Below are positions 18,225-26,199 of a DNA stretch of 64,000 bases, piece by piece. The notes beneath the pieces were generated by a model that did not search any database, was not told the DNA's origin, and saw nothing but the letters and a program-made list of their open reading frames with translations. Positions within the stretch are counted from its first letter, which is position 1. Each line of letters begins with the position of its first letter. The position numbers and the translations under genes were made by a program. The stretch is from Terriglobia bacterium (GTDB taxonomy: Bacteria; Acidobacteriota; Terriglobia; Terriglobales; Acidobacteriaceae), in contig JAIQEU010000027.1 in the NCBI GenBank assembly GCA_020073665.1, positions 1 to 64,000 of the forward strand, written 5' to 3'.

Positions 18225-18446
18225 ATGCCGGGGTGCAGGCGTCTGCGAAAGGACGCCGGGCGGGTGCTGTTGCAGGTGTTGACAGACTTCGTGCCCAAGG
18301 TTGCTTATCCCTTGATTGGGTTCACTGGATTTATCGAATTGACTGCCTTGCTCTGGTGGGGGATCGAGCTGTGGCGCACAATGAACGTGGCGAAGACGAG
18401 CCGCGCAAAATTGCTTGCCGCGCCATCCCCGCTGCCAGCACAATGA
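18225..18446 (+). CDS. Small hydrophobic protein downstream of nirK
   Basis: This 73-residue frame begins immediately after the nirK stop codon. It contains one hydrophobic segment (VAYPLIGFTGFIELTALLWW) that could be a membrane helix. An overlapping frame (18221-18478) looks less natural. I do not recognise it. It may be a small membrane partner of the nitrite reductase or a decayed gene. Confidence 0.4.
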   Translation: MPGCRRLRKDAGRVLLQVLTDFVPKVAYPLIGFTGFIELTALLWWGIELWRTMNVAKTSRAKLLAAPSPLPAQ

Positions 18447-18516
18447 GACGCGTCGTTCGGTCCTATGTCGGAGGCTAAGGCGAGAGGTTCAACGGAATGA
18501 GGATAGGAGACAAAGA

Positions 18517-18861
18517 ATGAGCTCAACAAGCGCAGCGCGTCCAGAAATTGCCGGAGCAGAAGCTTTACCCTTGCTGGGGCTGGTCAACTACCAGGAGGGA
18601 TCGATCGTAAGCCGAGTTGTCCTGAAGCGGGAGAAAGGGAATGTCACGATCTTCGCGTTCGATGAAGGACAAGGGTTGAGCGAACACACTGCGCCATTCG
18701 ACGCGCTCGTGCAGGCAGTTGAAGGAGAAGCGGAGATTATGGTCGCGGGTAAACCGATAGCGGTGAAAGCAGGTGAGGTCGTTTTGTTGCCTGCCGAGAA
18801 GCCGCACGCTGTGAAGGCGACCACCCGCTTCAAGATGGTACTGACGATGATCCGCTCATAG
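18517..18861 (+). CDS. Cupin-domain protein
   Basis: This 114-residue single-domain cupin starts at ATG 18517 behind GGAG at 18506-18509; the longer frame to 18415 is unlikely. Cupin motif 1 is degenerate (EGQGLSEHTAPFDALVQAVEGEAE keeps one His and a Glu), and motif 2 is LPAEKPHAVKA. Similar proteins are usually found next to redox or NO/O2 stress genes and may bind a metal. It lies in the nirK cluster on the same strand. Confidence 0.8.
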   Translation: MSSTSAARPEIAGAEALPLLGLVNYQEGSIVSRVVLKREKGNVTIFAFDEGQGLSEHTAPFDALVQAVEGEAEIMVAGKPIAVKAGEVVLLPAEKPHAVKATTRFKMVLTMIRS

Positions 18862-19015
18862 ATCCAGAGAGACGGGTATTCCTGCCGTTGTTACGGGCTC
18901 CCGCCAGCTTCTGGGAAATCGGAGTTTGTGTTGCGGCGCCACTTCCCGACAAAAGAACCCGATTGCCCATATTTCGCGGGACGGGCGGTTGCGATTGAAG
19001 CGTACTTCTCTAGTG

Positions 19016-19034
19016 TATATCGTGAAACGATATA
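19016..19034. promoter_or_regulatory. Perfect 19-bp palindrome, candidate operator
   Basis: TATATCGT GAA ACGATATA has perfect 8-bp arms around a 3-base centre. It ends 30 bases upstream of the ATG of the second cupin gene, in a good position for a repressor or activator. I cannot assign it to a regulator family. Confidence 0.6.
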
Positions 19035-19064
19035 GACTGCATATCTCAGTCCGCGGAGGACAAA

Positions 19065-19517
19065 ATGGTGAGAAATTCAGCGGTACCCAAGCCGAGTGAA
19101 GGTAGCAAGCCTCTAAACAGGTTGCCCCATCTAGCCAACCCACTGCTGCGGTTCAATATCTCGGATGAACTCAGACAGCTCCGCAACGAAGACTCATGGC
19201 ACCGCGAAACCGGGCGCAGTTCTAAGACGCTCGCTAAGTACCCGGATTTCCGCATCGTGCTGGTACTCATGAAGGCGAACACACAAATGAAAGAGCACCA
19301 TGCCGATGCTAGGATTTCGATCCATTCGCTCCAAGGTAGGATCCGCGTTCATCTACCGGATCAGAAAGTCGAGCTGCCCGCCGGGGAGTTGATAGCACTC
19401 GACCATGGCATCCCTCACGATGTCGAAGCGGTGGAGGAGAGCGCTTTCCTGATCACCATTTCCTGGCCCGAGGGCACAAAAGAAGAGCGTCATGGTGAGC
19501 AAAATACAGCATCCTGA
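19065..19517 (+). CDS. Cupin-like protein of the nirK cluster
   Basis: This 150-residue protein is preceded by GGAGG (19055-19059). The central and C-terminal part is a cupin-like barrel: FRIVLVLMKANTQMKEHHAD (metal-binding His pair), ISIHSLQGRIRVHLPDQ, LPAGELIALDHGIPHDVEA (motif 2 with His), FLITISW. The N-terminal 60 residues are a polar extension with a conserved-looking LRQLRNEDSWHRETGRSSKTLAK. Proteins with this arrangement are commonly found beside hemerythrin and nitrite genes. The 19-bp palindrome just upstream is likely its operator. Confidence 0.8.
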   Translation: MVRNSAVPKPSEGSKPLNRLPHLANPLLRFNISDELRQLRNEDSWHRETGRSSKTLAKYPDFRIVLVLMKANTQMKEHHADARISIHSLQGRIRVHLPDQKVELPAGELIALDHGIPHDVEAVEESAFLITISWPEGTKEERHGEQNTAS

Positions 19518-19813
19518 ACTCGTGACCCGGTCTGTTTGTTTGGCGATGCCCCAGCCAGGGGTAAGTAGCCAGCGAACTCCTCCGTCCGGACATCGTCCTC
19601 GTCCACATCGGCAGCTTGAGTCTTCGCGACGGCGCGGGCTTTCATATCATCGACTTCACCCAGGCAAGCTGACCCAGCTTTCTGCTTCTTGTCCAACGTT
19701 TTTACTGATCGGGACAGGAATCCTCTCGAAAAGTACGAATGGACCATTGGAAGAATTCACGCGGCGTGCGGAAATAGTAGGTGAACGATGCGTATTCAAG
19801 AGGAAACCGGGCA

Positions 19814-20110
19814 ATGACTGCAAAGTGCGCAAACCCTTCGTGTTCCGTTCCATTCCATCGACTGGGGCGCGGCAAGTTGTTCCGATTTGAGGTGAGATCC
19901 CCCTCAGAACCGTGCCGGGACATCCCGGACACGGTTTGCAGCACGAAGTCGGGCAATGCTTCAGTGTTTTTCTGGTTGTGCGAGAAGTGCAGCTTGACCA
20001 CAACCCTAAGCTTCAACTCCGCAAGCGGCTTAACCGTCCAACCGATACAAGAAGCTTGTAATTATGTGCCTGTTCCGCAAGGCTTTGGGGTCGCGCGAAG
20101 CGATGAGTAG
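19814..20110 (+). CDS. Small zinc-ribbon-like protein (paralogue of 15065-15358)
   Basis: This 98-residue protein is read from ATG 19814, preceded by AGAGG. CANPSC and WLCEKC give a CxxxxC/CxxC putative zinc site. It is clearly paralogous to the protein at 15065 on the other strand; the two bracket the nitrite reductase cluster. The 296 bases before it contain nothing I can support as a gene. Confidence 0.75.
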   Translation: MTAKCANPSCSVPFHRLGRGKLFRFEVRSPSEPCRDIPDTVCSTKSGNASVFFWLCEKCSLTTTLSFNSASGLTVQPIQEACNYVPVPQGFGVARSDE

Positions 20111-20177
20111 GCCTTATGACTCTTGGCACTGCATCTCGTGGCGGGAGAGGTAGGTTGGAGCAAGGGGGGACGTTCTC

Positions 20178-20438
20178 ATGGCTTACGTGATCGCCGAACC
20201 CTGTATCGGAACGAAAGATACAGCCTGCGTAGATGCATGCCCTGTCGACTGCATTCATCCGAGGAAAAACGAAGACGATTTTGCCGCAGAAACTCAACTG
20301 TACATTGACCCGGTCGAGTGTATCGACTGTGGAGCTTGTGTGCCGGTCTGCCCGGTATCCGCAATCTTCGTGCTGGAGGATCTGCCGGACAAGTGGAAAC
20401 ACTTTGCTGAAATTAATGCGAAGCATTACAAGCGCTGA
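20178..20438 (+). CDS. Ferredoxin, FdxA-like (two Fe-S clusters)
   Basis: This 86-residue ferredoxin has GGGGGGA as a ribosome site. The N-terminal cluster segment (CIGTKDTACVDACPVDCIHP) resembles the 3Fe-4S/4Fe-4S region of FdxA-type seven-iron ferredoxins, and CIDCGACVPVCPVSAI is a complete CxxCxxCxxxCP 4Fe-4S motif. It is a cytoplasmic electron carrier. Its position between nitrite-reductase-linked genes and two hemerythrins suggests a redox role in the NO/nitrite response (inference). Confidence 0.92.
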   Translation: MAYVIAEPCIGTKDTACVDACPVDCIHPRKNEDDFAAETQLYIDPVECIDCGACVPVCPVSAIFVLEDLPDKWKHFAEINAKHYKR

Positions 20439-20469
20439 CAGTGGCGTTCGGCGCAAGAAAGGTATTCAA

Positions 20470-21054
20470 ATGACGAGCAGAAAACCAACAGAAGAACTGG
20501 AACACGAACATCACATCATTCAGCAGGTCGTCGGCGGGATGGCAGTAATCATAGAGAAACTAGAATCGGGCAGCGAGATCGACCCAGTGGTGCTGACAGA
20601 TCTGTCCGAATTCATGCAAACCTTTGGGGACAAGTGCCACCACGGAAAAGAAGAGGATTATCTGTTTAAGCTCCTGGAGAAGAAGGGAGTACCAGTGAGC
20701 GGCTGCCCCCTGGCAGTTCTTCTTCACGAGCATGAGAAGGGTCGAAGCCTAATGGCCGATCTGAAGCTCACGTCCGAAACTTACATACGCACTCCCCGTG
20801 CTGGCAAGGAGGCGCTGATCGGCACTCTCCGCAAGCTCATTGAGCTTTATCCAGCGCACATCTGGAAAGAGGACTACCTGCTTTTCCCGATGACTAACAA
20901 GCTGTTGAACGATAGTGAACAGAGGGAATTGCTGACGCAATTTCAGCAGCACGACTCCGAAATCGGCATTGACGTTCACCATGGGTTCGAGCAGTTGGCG
21001 GGGCGGATTCTGGAGATGATCTGCGCAGGAGCCAGCACCTGTCATGCAGCTTGA
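20470..21054 (+). CDS. Hemerythrin HHE-domain protein 1
   Basis: This 194-residue four-helix bundle protein is read from ATG 20470, about 30 bases after the ferredoxin stop; the longer frame from 20233 overlaps the ferredoxin and is not used. Putative diiron ligands are EHEHHII near the N-terminus, KCHHGKEEDYLF, LLHEHEKG and YPAHIWKEDYLLFP, followed by a C-terminal HHGFEQLA. Hemerythrin-like proteins of this type bind O2 or NO, or take part in iron-sulfur repair. The context with nirK and ferredoxin supports an NO-related role. Confidence 0.9.
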   Translation: MTSRKPTEELEHEHHIIQQVVGGMAVIIEKLESGSEIDPVVLTDLSEFMQTFGDKCHHGKEEDYLFKLLEKKGVPVSGCPLAVLLHEHEKGRSLMADLKLTSETYIRTPRAGKEALIGTLRKLIELYPAHIWKEDYLLFPMTNKLLNDSEQRELLTQFQQHDSEIGIDVHHGFEQLAGRILEMICAGASTCHAA

Positions 21055-21126
21055 TCGATTGCCCAGGACAGACAGTCAAGGATGGTGCTGGAACTGATTA
21101 AGCTAGTTTGATGAAATGGGGCGACA

Positions 21127-21657
21127 ATGGCTTCGGTTGCTGCTTCAGATTTACTCCGTACCGATCACCGGCAGATCGAGATGGCGCTTGATCGTCTCCT
21201 GGCGACCGTGAAGCATCCGGGTGAAGGGATAGTGTTGCAGGTGCGCGACATCTTCGCCGAGATTCAGCGGTTGATGGGACCTCACGTCCGTAAGGAAGAG
21301 AATGTGTTTTACCCGTATTTCCAGGCGGCTTTTTCTGAGTTGTTGGCAGAGATGGATGAACAGCACGAGTACATCGCTGAGGTCACCGCCGGTATGGGCG
21401 AACTGACCGGAATGGCCGGCAAGGGTCTGACTGAGCGCCAGGTTCTGGAACTCATCAGGCTTTCAATGGAACTCTTCGATGCAATCCAGCATCACATCGT
21501 CGATGAAGAGGATCAATTGTTACGCCTCGCCGATCAGCATCTGTCCGTGGTTGAACAAGACTGCTTGGCAACCAAGATGCAGCGCCTCGAAGTCGGTTCA
21601 AGACCGATAGGTACAGCCGGGTTGGGCGACTGCGCGAAAGGCGGTGCAACGTGCTGA
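21127..21657 (+). CDS. Hemerythrin HHE-domain protein 2
   Basis: This 176-residue second hemerythrin-like protein lies 72 bases downstream of the first. Ligand motifs are RTDHRQIE, GPHVRKEENVFYPYF, DEQHEYIAEV and QHHIVDEEDQLLRL. The C-terminal tail has two cysteines (GDCAKGGATC), as in the first copy (ASTCHAA). It probably forms an operon with the preceding genes. Confidence 0.88.
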   Translation: MASVAASDLLRTDHRQIEMALDRLLATVKHPGEGIVLQVRDIFAEIQRLMGPHVRKEENVFYPYFQAAFSELLAEMDEQHEYIAEVTAGMGELTGMAGKGLTERQVLELIRLSMELFDAIQHHIVDEEDQLLRLADQHLSVVEQDCLATKMQRLEVGSRPIGTAGLGDCAKGGATC

Positions 21658-21940
21658 CCACAAGGCCCTAAACAAAGACTTGGCGCGGACAAGGATGTCT
21701 CCAAGGGGCTTCGTGGACTGCAGCCACTCGGGCCTCTGCATTGTCTCTGGCGGCACTACGCCTTCGATTCAGGGATACATCACCGTCGTTCAACAGTGAG
21801 GATGAGGTTGATCGAGAGCGGAACCTTCTTGGAGATGACAACTTCTTTTGGCACGATTCTGACGAGAAAACGTAGGATTGTCAGCTTTCTAAAACATATT
21901 GGCTTCTCCGGCTACCACTTATGAAATATGGGCGCGCCAA

Positions 21941-22579
21941 CTATGCTTGTGAGGCTCCTCTGTAGTAGAAGAGGTAGATATCCACAATGCGGTTGCGGAA
22001 CGAATCCGAGCGAACAAGTTTCTCAAGTTCTGGAAAGGGGGTCCCGTATCTCGCCCTGAGTCCGTTGGCGGGCTCGGAGTTCAAAAGCCAGTCTACAGCG
22101 TCATCTAACCCGTGTTGCGTATTGGGATTGTCAAAGATGGTGAACCACGAATTGAAGTAGACCCTGTAATTGCCATCGCCGGGAGGAAGACCATGGTGCT
22201 GCAGACCCTCACGCGCCTTGCTGTCGTAGATGACAACAGGATGGCCCTTCATCATCCAGAATGCCTTCGAGAGGGCCGACGGGAACTGCCTGGAGTAGTA
22301 GTTGGCCATCCGTACGAGCGCGTCACCAATCACGGCCGGAACGTTGTCGCGAGTCATGGACGTAGATCGATGAGCGTTCAGCATATCCGCGAAGGGTTGG
22401 AATTTGGGTACTCCGTGCCCTGATATCGTGCGGGCGACCCCGTACTTACTTCGAGAGGACATGTCGGATAGTAGCTCGCATGTGACCGGACCACGAGAGA
22501 ACTCGGCAACGAGATCACGATCGAGTTCGTACCATTGGCGCAAATAGTATTCAGCGCATGCGCGAAAGCTCATCGTCAT
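21941..22579 (-). CDS. Unknown protein, translationally coupled to the upstream small gene
   Basis: This is a 212-residue protein. The start at ATG 22579 is favoured because GGAGG lies 8 bases upstream and the ATG overlaps the stop of the preceding gene as ATGA. The frame remains open to 22888, but that part overlaps the other gene and looks like shadow sequence. It has no signal peptide; residues are evenly hydrophilic with many aromatics (YYLRQWYELDRDLV, AFWMMKGHPVVIYDS, YFNSWFTIFDNPN). I do not recognise the family. The pairing with a small putative immunity-like protein suggests a two-gene system. The 283 bases between the hemerythrin gene and this one hold nothing recognisable. Confidence 0.65.
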   Translation of the reverse strand: MTMSFRACAEYYLRQWYELDRDLVAEFSRGPVTCELLSDMSSRSKYGVARTISGHGVPKFQPFADMLNAHRSTSMTRDNVPAVIGDALVRMANYYSRQFPSALSKAFWMMKGHPVVIYDSKAREGLQHHGLPPGDGNYRVYFNSWFTIFDNPNTQHGLDDAVDWLLNSEPANGLRARYGTPFPELEKLVRSDSFRNRIVDIYLFYYRGASQA

Positions 22580-22905
22580 AACCGCATCCTCCGGGCCAAG
22601 CCGCGCTGCGCTCCACAAACGGGGCCCTGCTCGAGCGTCCGCGACCGGTCCAACACCGACCAGAGCCAGTTCCTGCTGTACTCTCCGCGTTCTATGCCGA
22701 TCGCGTAACGCTCGCAACAGATCGCGTCCTTGGCTGAGGACAGGGGATGGCGGGCGGCTCTGGCCGCGCATCCGCATGCCTCCGCCGCGCCCTTTGCACG
22801 GCCGTGTTTCCAGTCCCCCGATCTCCAAACACGAAGCTCGAGGGCTTCCACGGATCGCCGATTCTCCTCCGTCGGCTCGCTGAGCCACTTTTCCGTGGCT
22901 TCCAA
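22576..22905 (-). CDS. Small Ala-rich protein resembling putative immunity proteins, N-terminus possibly lost
   Basis: The frame is open on the minus strand from 23010 down to 22576, but the only usable start is TTG 22905. Codons upstream of that TTG read AIDAAKNCIHVFEAEYPTDD then RPRKALEATEKWL, which resembles the N-terminus of a putative-immunity-protein-like family as I remember it. The true N-terminus may therefore be broken by the TGA at 23011-23013. The rest is Ala-rich. The stop overlaps the next gene by ATGA. Between 22906 and 23244 nothing else is seen. Confidence 0.55.
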   Translation of the reverse strand: MEATEKWLSEPTEENRRSVEALELRVWRSGDWKHGRAKGAAEACGCAARAARHPLSSAKDAICCERYAIGIERGEYSRNWLWSVLDRSRTLEQGPVCGAQRGLARRMRL

Positions 22906-23244
22906 CGCCTTTCGGGGCCGATCGTCAGTCGGGTACTCGGCCTCAAAAACATGGATACAGTTCTTGGCGGCGTCGATCGCGTTCGAAACGAGGATCTTTT
23001 CCGAATTTCGTCATTCCAGCTGCTCCTCCGAAACGCTAGGATTGTACGCTTTCTTTGATAAGCGAATTTCGGGCTTGCCTGGATTATCAGCCTGTTTCAC
23101 GCCTTACTGCCGCTCGTGTCGTTCTGTTGCCAGAATCGCTCTTGACAGACTCCGTCACGCCGCGCAAGACTCGTTTCTTCGACACTCGCGGCCTTACGGC
23201 AGACTCGAAGGGTAGCTGGAATAATTCGCGTTGGAGTAGGCATT

Positions 23245-24717
23245 ATGCGAAGCTTTTCACTCTGGGCATCTGTCGTGCTCTTTTTTCTGTCGCACCTGCT
23301 GGCTGCTGCGCAAGAACACTCAGCCCGGGACAGCAACACCCGAGATCGAACGCGGCTTGCAGCAGGCGAGACGGATGCGTCGAATGCCGGCCCGTGCACC
23401 GACCGGAAGTTAGCCCGGTACCGGGCATCTCCAAACAGCACCGGAGAAACGGTTGAAGGAGGGGTATGCGCGGAAGCGGCGCCGGTTAATACATTGCGCA
23501 ACTTTATTTACATCAGTACCACAATCACACAGACGGCGGGACCATCTCCGGGAAGTATCTTCCCTGCGTCGGGACAGCTGCCGCAGTTTTCTCGGCTGCC
23601 TGGTGGGCAGCCACCGCTCACCCTCGAGGAACTCGAGCCTTTAGTGCAACAGGCTGAAGCTGCCCTGCGAATGCGTCAAGATGACAATCGAGCTGCCGCG
23701 TCAAAGTTGGAAGATGTACTTGCCAGGCTTAAAGAGTTCATAGTGCATTCGGACGAGCGGGTACTGGGCGGAAACTTCAAAAGCTTGGTCACTGATATTG
23801 AACGTCAAAAAGAGGCGGTTGACAGCGCCTCGGGCGACAACCTCAAATGGCATAACACGGACGACATCTTAAAGAACATACATAGCCCACAGAACGCGCT
23901 CGGCAACATTGCCGTTACGTCTGCGACGCAGGATAGAGTCAAAGTGTTGAAGTCACGGCTGGATGACTTGGAAAGCAAGGCTCTGCAACAAGCATCGGGC
24001 AGCGACCAAGCCAAAGTGGTCGGTGTCAAGAACGGTCTTCTTCGATATTGGAGTGGTGTGCTCGGATCATTCTTAGAGCCCGGCGATTCAATGCCCAAAG
24101 ATCCTGCAACCAAATTTGTGGTCCATCAGGATATACCATGCCCGACCGTCTTTAATGTCAACAGGGAAACTGCGGTCAAGCTTACAGTTGGCGACCGGCT
24201 TCCCTTTTTTGATGGCCAGCTGATGTCCACACAAATCCGAGATGCGTTCGTGATCGTTAAATGCACGAGCCCCTTTTCGCTCTCTGCTGGCGTTGCCTTC
24301 AGCTTCATTGAGCAACGCGAGTTCGCTATTCAGCCAACACCTGCACCTTCGGGGGGTACGACCGTAAACAAGTTTGGCTACTCATCCCGGTCGAGCATTA
24401 ACCCTGTGCCGCTGGCGATGGCGCATATGAGGATCTACGAATGGGACAAGCATCGCTATGCCCTGCACGGCAGCTTTGGAGTCGGAGTAAATGTGCAGGG
24501 TACGAACGGAGGCGGCTCAAGCGCCGAGTATCTCCCGGGGTTAAGCCTGTCGTTATTTCGCACCATGTACTTGACGGCAGGCGTTTCCATCGCGAAGCAG
24601 GCCGACCTGGCGGGGTTCGCCGTCAATGCCGAAGTCCCTGCCACTGTTACGTCTCCGCCAATCCGAACGTCGTATAAAGCAGGCGCAGGATTCGCCATAA
24701 CGTTTACAAAGCCATAG
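23245..24717 (+). CDS. Secreted protein of unknown function with coiled region and barrel-like C-terminus
   Basis: This 490-residue protein has a clear signal peptide (MRSFSLWASVVLFFLSHLLA, cleavage near AAAQ). Residues about 45-110 are low-complexity with Cys. Residues about 125-260 are helical and charged (LEELEPLVQQAEAALRMRQ, VLKSRLDDLESKALQ). The C-terminal 200 residues alternate polar and hydrophobic residues and end in AGAGFAITFTKP, resembling an outer-membrane beta-structured domain. I do not recognise the family. It stands alone between two minus-strand clusters. Confidence 0.7.
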   Translation: MRSFSLWASVVLFFLSHLLAAAQEHSARDSNTRDRTRLAAGETDASNAGPCTDRKLARYRASPNSTGETVEGGVCAEAAPVNTLRNFIYISTTITQTAGPSPGSIFPASGQLPQFSRLPGGQPPLTLEELEPLVQQAEAALRMRQDDNRAAASKLEDVLARLKEFIVHSDERVLGGNFKSLVTDIERQKEAVDSASGDNLKWHNTDDILKNIHSPQNALGNIAVTSATQDRVKVLKSRLDDLESKALQQASGSDQAKVVGVKNGLLRYWSGVLGSFLEPGDSMPKDPATKFVVHQDIPCPTVFNVNRETAVKLTVGDRLPFFDGQLMSTQIRDAFVIVKCTSPFSLSAGVAFSFIEQREFAIQPTPAPSGGTTVNKFGYSSRSSINPVPLAMAHMRIYEWDKHRYALHGSFGVGVNVQGTNGGGSSAEYLPGLSLSLFRTMYLTAGVSIAKQADLAGFAVNAEVPATVTSPPIRTSYKAGAGFAITFTKP

Positions 24718-24916
24718 CTGGACCAGTAGAGCATTCCACGATGCTGTGAGAAAGGACCGCGAATTTGATTCCGCATCTTTTTTCAAGGCACCGTACGGCG
24801 GCACTTTCAGGCGGGCGAGTACCGTTCCTGGCCCTTTATCAAGTGGACCCGCTTCGCGATTAGAGCGTGGTTCACAGCCAGGGGATCGTAGGATTGTAAA
24901 CTTTCTTCGACGCTTC

Positions 24917-25147
24917 TCATCCGAACTCCCGGAACGACACAAGATCCCACTCGCCGTCAGGCACCGAGGTCTCGTGCCGCAGGATGTAGACATTGCCGTC
25001 ATCGGCCCGGAGCTTGAAGAACACATGTTCCGGCCCGTACCACTGGTCGAGAACCTCCTCGACCATGTACTCATGCCCTTCGAGCCGGAAACGCACCGGC
25101 CGCTCCTCGGCGATGCGTCCGGCATAGCACTCCACTTCCACCTTCAT
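24917..25147 (-). CDS. Small conserved hypothetical protein (76 aa)
   Basis: This soluble 76-residue protein contains VECYAGRIAEERPVRF, VEEVLDQWYGPEHVFFK and VRADDGNVYILRHE-like segments (here LRADDGNVYILRHETS) ending in EWDLVSF. I know close relatives as a widespread small family in Acidobacteriota and other soil bacteria, without known function. The strand-rich fold with a conserved Trp-Tyr centre may be a small barrel. Confidence 0.75.
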   Translation of the reverse strand: MKVEVECYAGRIAEERPVRFRLEGHEYMVEEVLDQWYGPEHVFFKLRADDGNVYILRHETSVPDGEWDLVSFREFG

Positions 25148-25189
25148 GCTTCAATTCTCGCTCAGGATTTCAGAGAATAGGGTATTGCG

Positions 25190-25216
25190 AACAAAAAGGC
25201 CGCCCTGCGGCGGCCT
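25190..25216 (-). terminator. Terminator for the 25249-25797 gene
   Basis: GGCCGCC (25198-25204) pairs with GGCGGCC (25209-25215). The A-run at 25193-25197 reads as a T-run on the minus strand, 33 bases beyond the gene's stop. Confidence 0.8.
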
Positions 25217-25248
25217 AGTTTGAGCAAGCTTTCCAAGCAGCAAGACAT

Positions 25249-25797
25249 CTATGCAGCTTTTACCGCCATCTTGGGAGTGCTGAACGGCGTTGCGCGATAT
25301 TCATCATACAGCGTGGTGGCGGCATTCTTGACGATTGCTTCCCCGATTTCACGCAGAGCGATCCGGGATTGCTCATGGTAGGAGAGCAAAGCGACTTCCC
25401 GGAGAGCATGGGCCAGCACTATGTCGTTCATCGAAGAGGTGAAGAACTGCTGACGGTAGGGATCGGGTCCCGGATCAGGTCCCGGTCCGGGCCATGGAAA
25501 ATGGTGGTGCAGCCACCACCAGCGCCCATTTCCACACCAATCGTCACCATCTTCCCAGGCTTGCAAGAAGCCCTTTTGAGCTTGCGTTGCGAGTTCTTTT
25601 GCAACTGCATGCAGCTTGGTCGCGAATTCCCTGTTTTTGAGGTTCTGAGCTATGTCTCGAGCAACTTCGGCTACGAGATAGTCCGCGACGGCGGGGCGAA
25701 GCGCTTTGACTGGTGCGCCGGCCCGCTGCTCGAACCACTCTGGATGGATCATGTTCTTCAGAACGTCGACACTTTCAACAATCGTTGGGGTGTTCAT
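25249..25797 (-). CDS. Hypothetical protein with Gly-Pro-Asp-rich loop
   Basis: This 182-residue protein is read from ATG 25797, which follows AAAGGAGATCGAA; the longer frame from 25839 lacks such a site. It looks like a helical soluble protein (YLVAEVARDIAQNLKNREFA, HALREVALLSYHEQSRIALR). It is interrupted by a Trp/His-rich stretch (NGRWWWLHHHFPWP) and a short GPGPDPGPDP repeat. No family is recognised. It has its own terminator. Confidence 0.65.
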   Translation of the reverse strand: MNTPTIVESVDVLKNMIHPEWFEQRAGAPVKALRPAVADYLVAEVARDIAQNLKNREFATKLHAVAKELATQAQKGFLQAWEDGDDWCGNGRWWWLHHHFPWPGPGPDPGPDPYRQQFFTSSMNDIVLAHALREVALLSYHEQSRIALREIGEAIVKNAATTLYDEYRATPFSTPKMAVKAA

Positions 25798-26104
25798 TTC
25801 GATCTCCTTTGCGGTGGGATACGTGACTCGCGTGTTCATTAGTCACTGAAGCTGTTCGGTATTGGAACTCGTGCGAACAGGGCCCTGTGCGTCTCAGGGG
25901 GTGATGCGTTCTCACGCGGGGCGGGAACTGCTCTTCGGAGAGACCACATCAATGTAAGAACGATGTCTGCTGTGAATTCAAGAGAAAACTTCCCCGCGTA
26001 GTAACAGCCGATTCCAAAATGGGAATATCTGGAGAGTTTCTGAACTTGCTCACACGAGTGTTTTAATTGCACTCGTGTTTGCTGCTTCAAGAAAGGAGCA
26101 AGTA

Positions 26105-26172
26105 CGCCAAAAGGCAGGGACGACATCACTGCAATCCTCCCTGAAGGGGAGTAGAAGAAAATCAGGCCGGGA
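26105..26172 (+). repeat. Interspersed repeat, copy a (partial)
   Basis: CGCCAAAAGGCAGG, GACATCACTGCAATCC and AGAAAATCAGGCCGGGA appear in order, as in the copies at 27095, 27281 and 27981. Apart from this repeat the gap 25798-26199 holds nothing recognisable. Confidence 0.75.
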
Positions 26173-26199
26173 AAACGCGGCTGGCAAGGAGGTGGATTC

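Noticed and set aside
19518-19813. Possible riboswitch-like GC-rich hairpins
   Set aside because: Only one short stem (GCCCCAGCCAGGGG-like) is visible and no known aptamer consensus could be matched.
20233-20469. Longer N-terminus of the first hemerythrin
   Set aside because: It overlaps the clearly coding ferredoxin in another frame. ATG 20470 has a proper spacing and starts the HHE domain.
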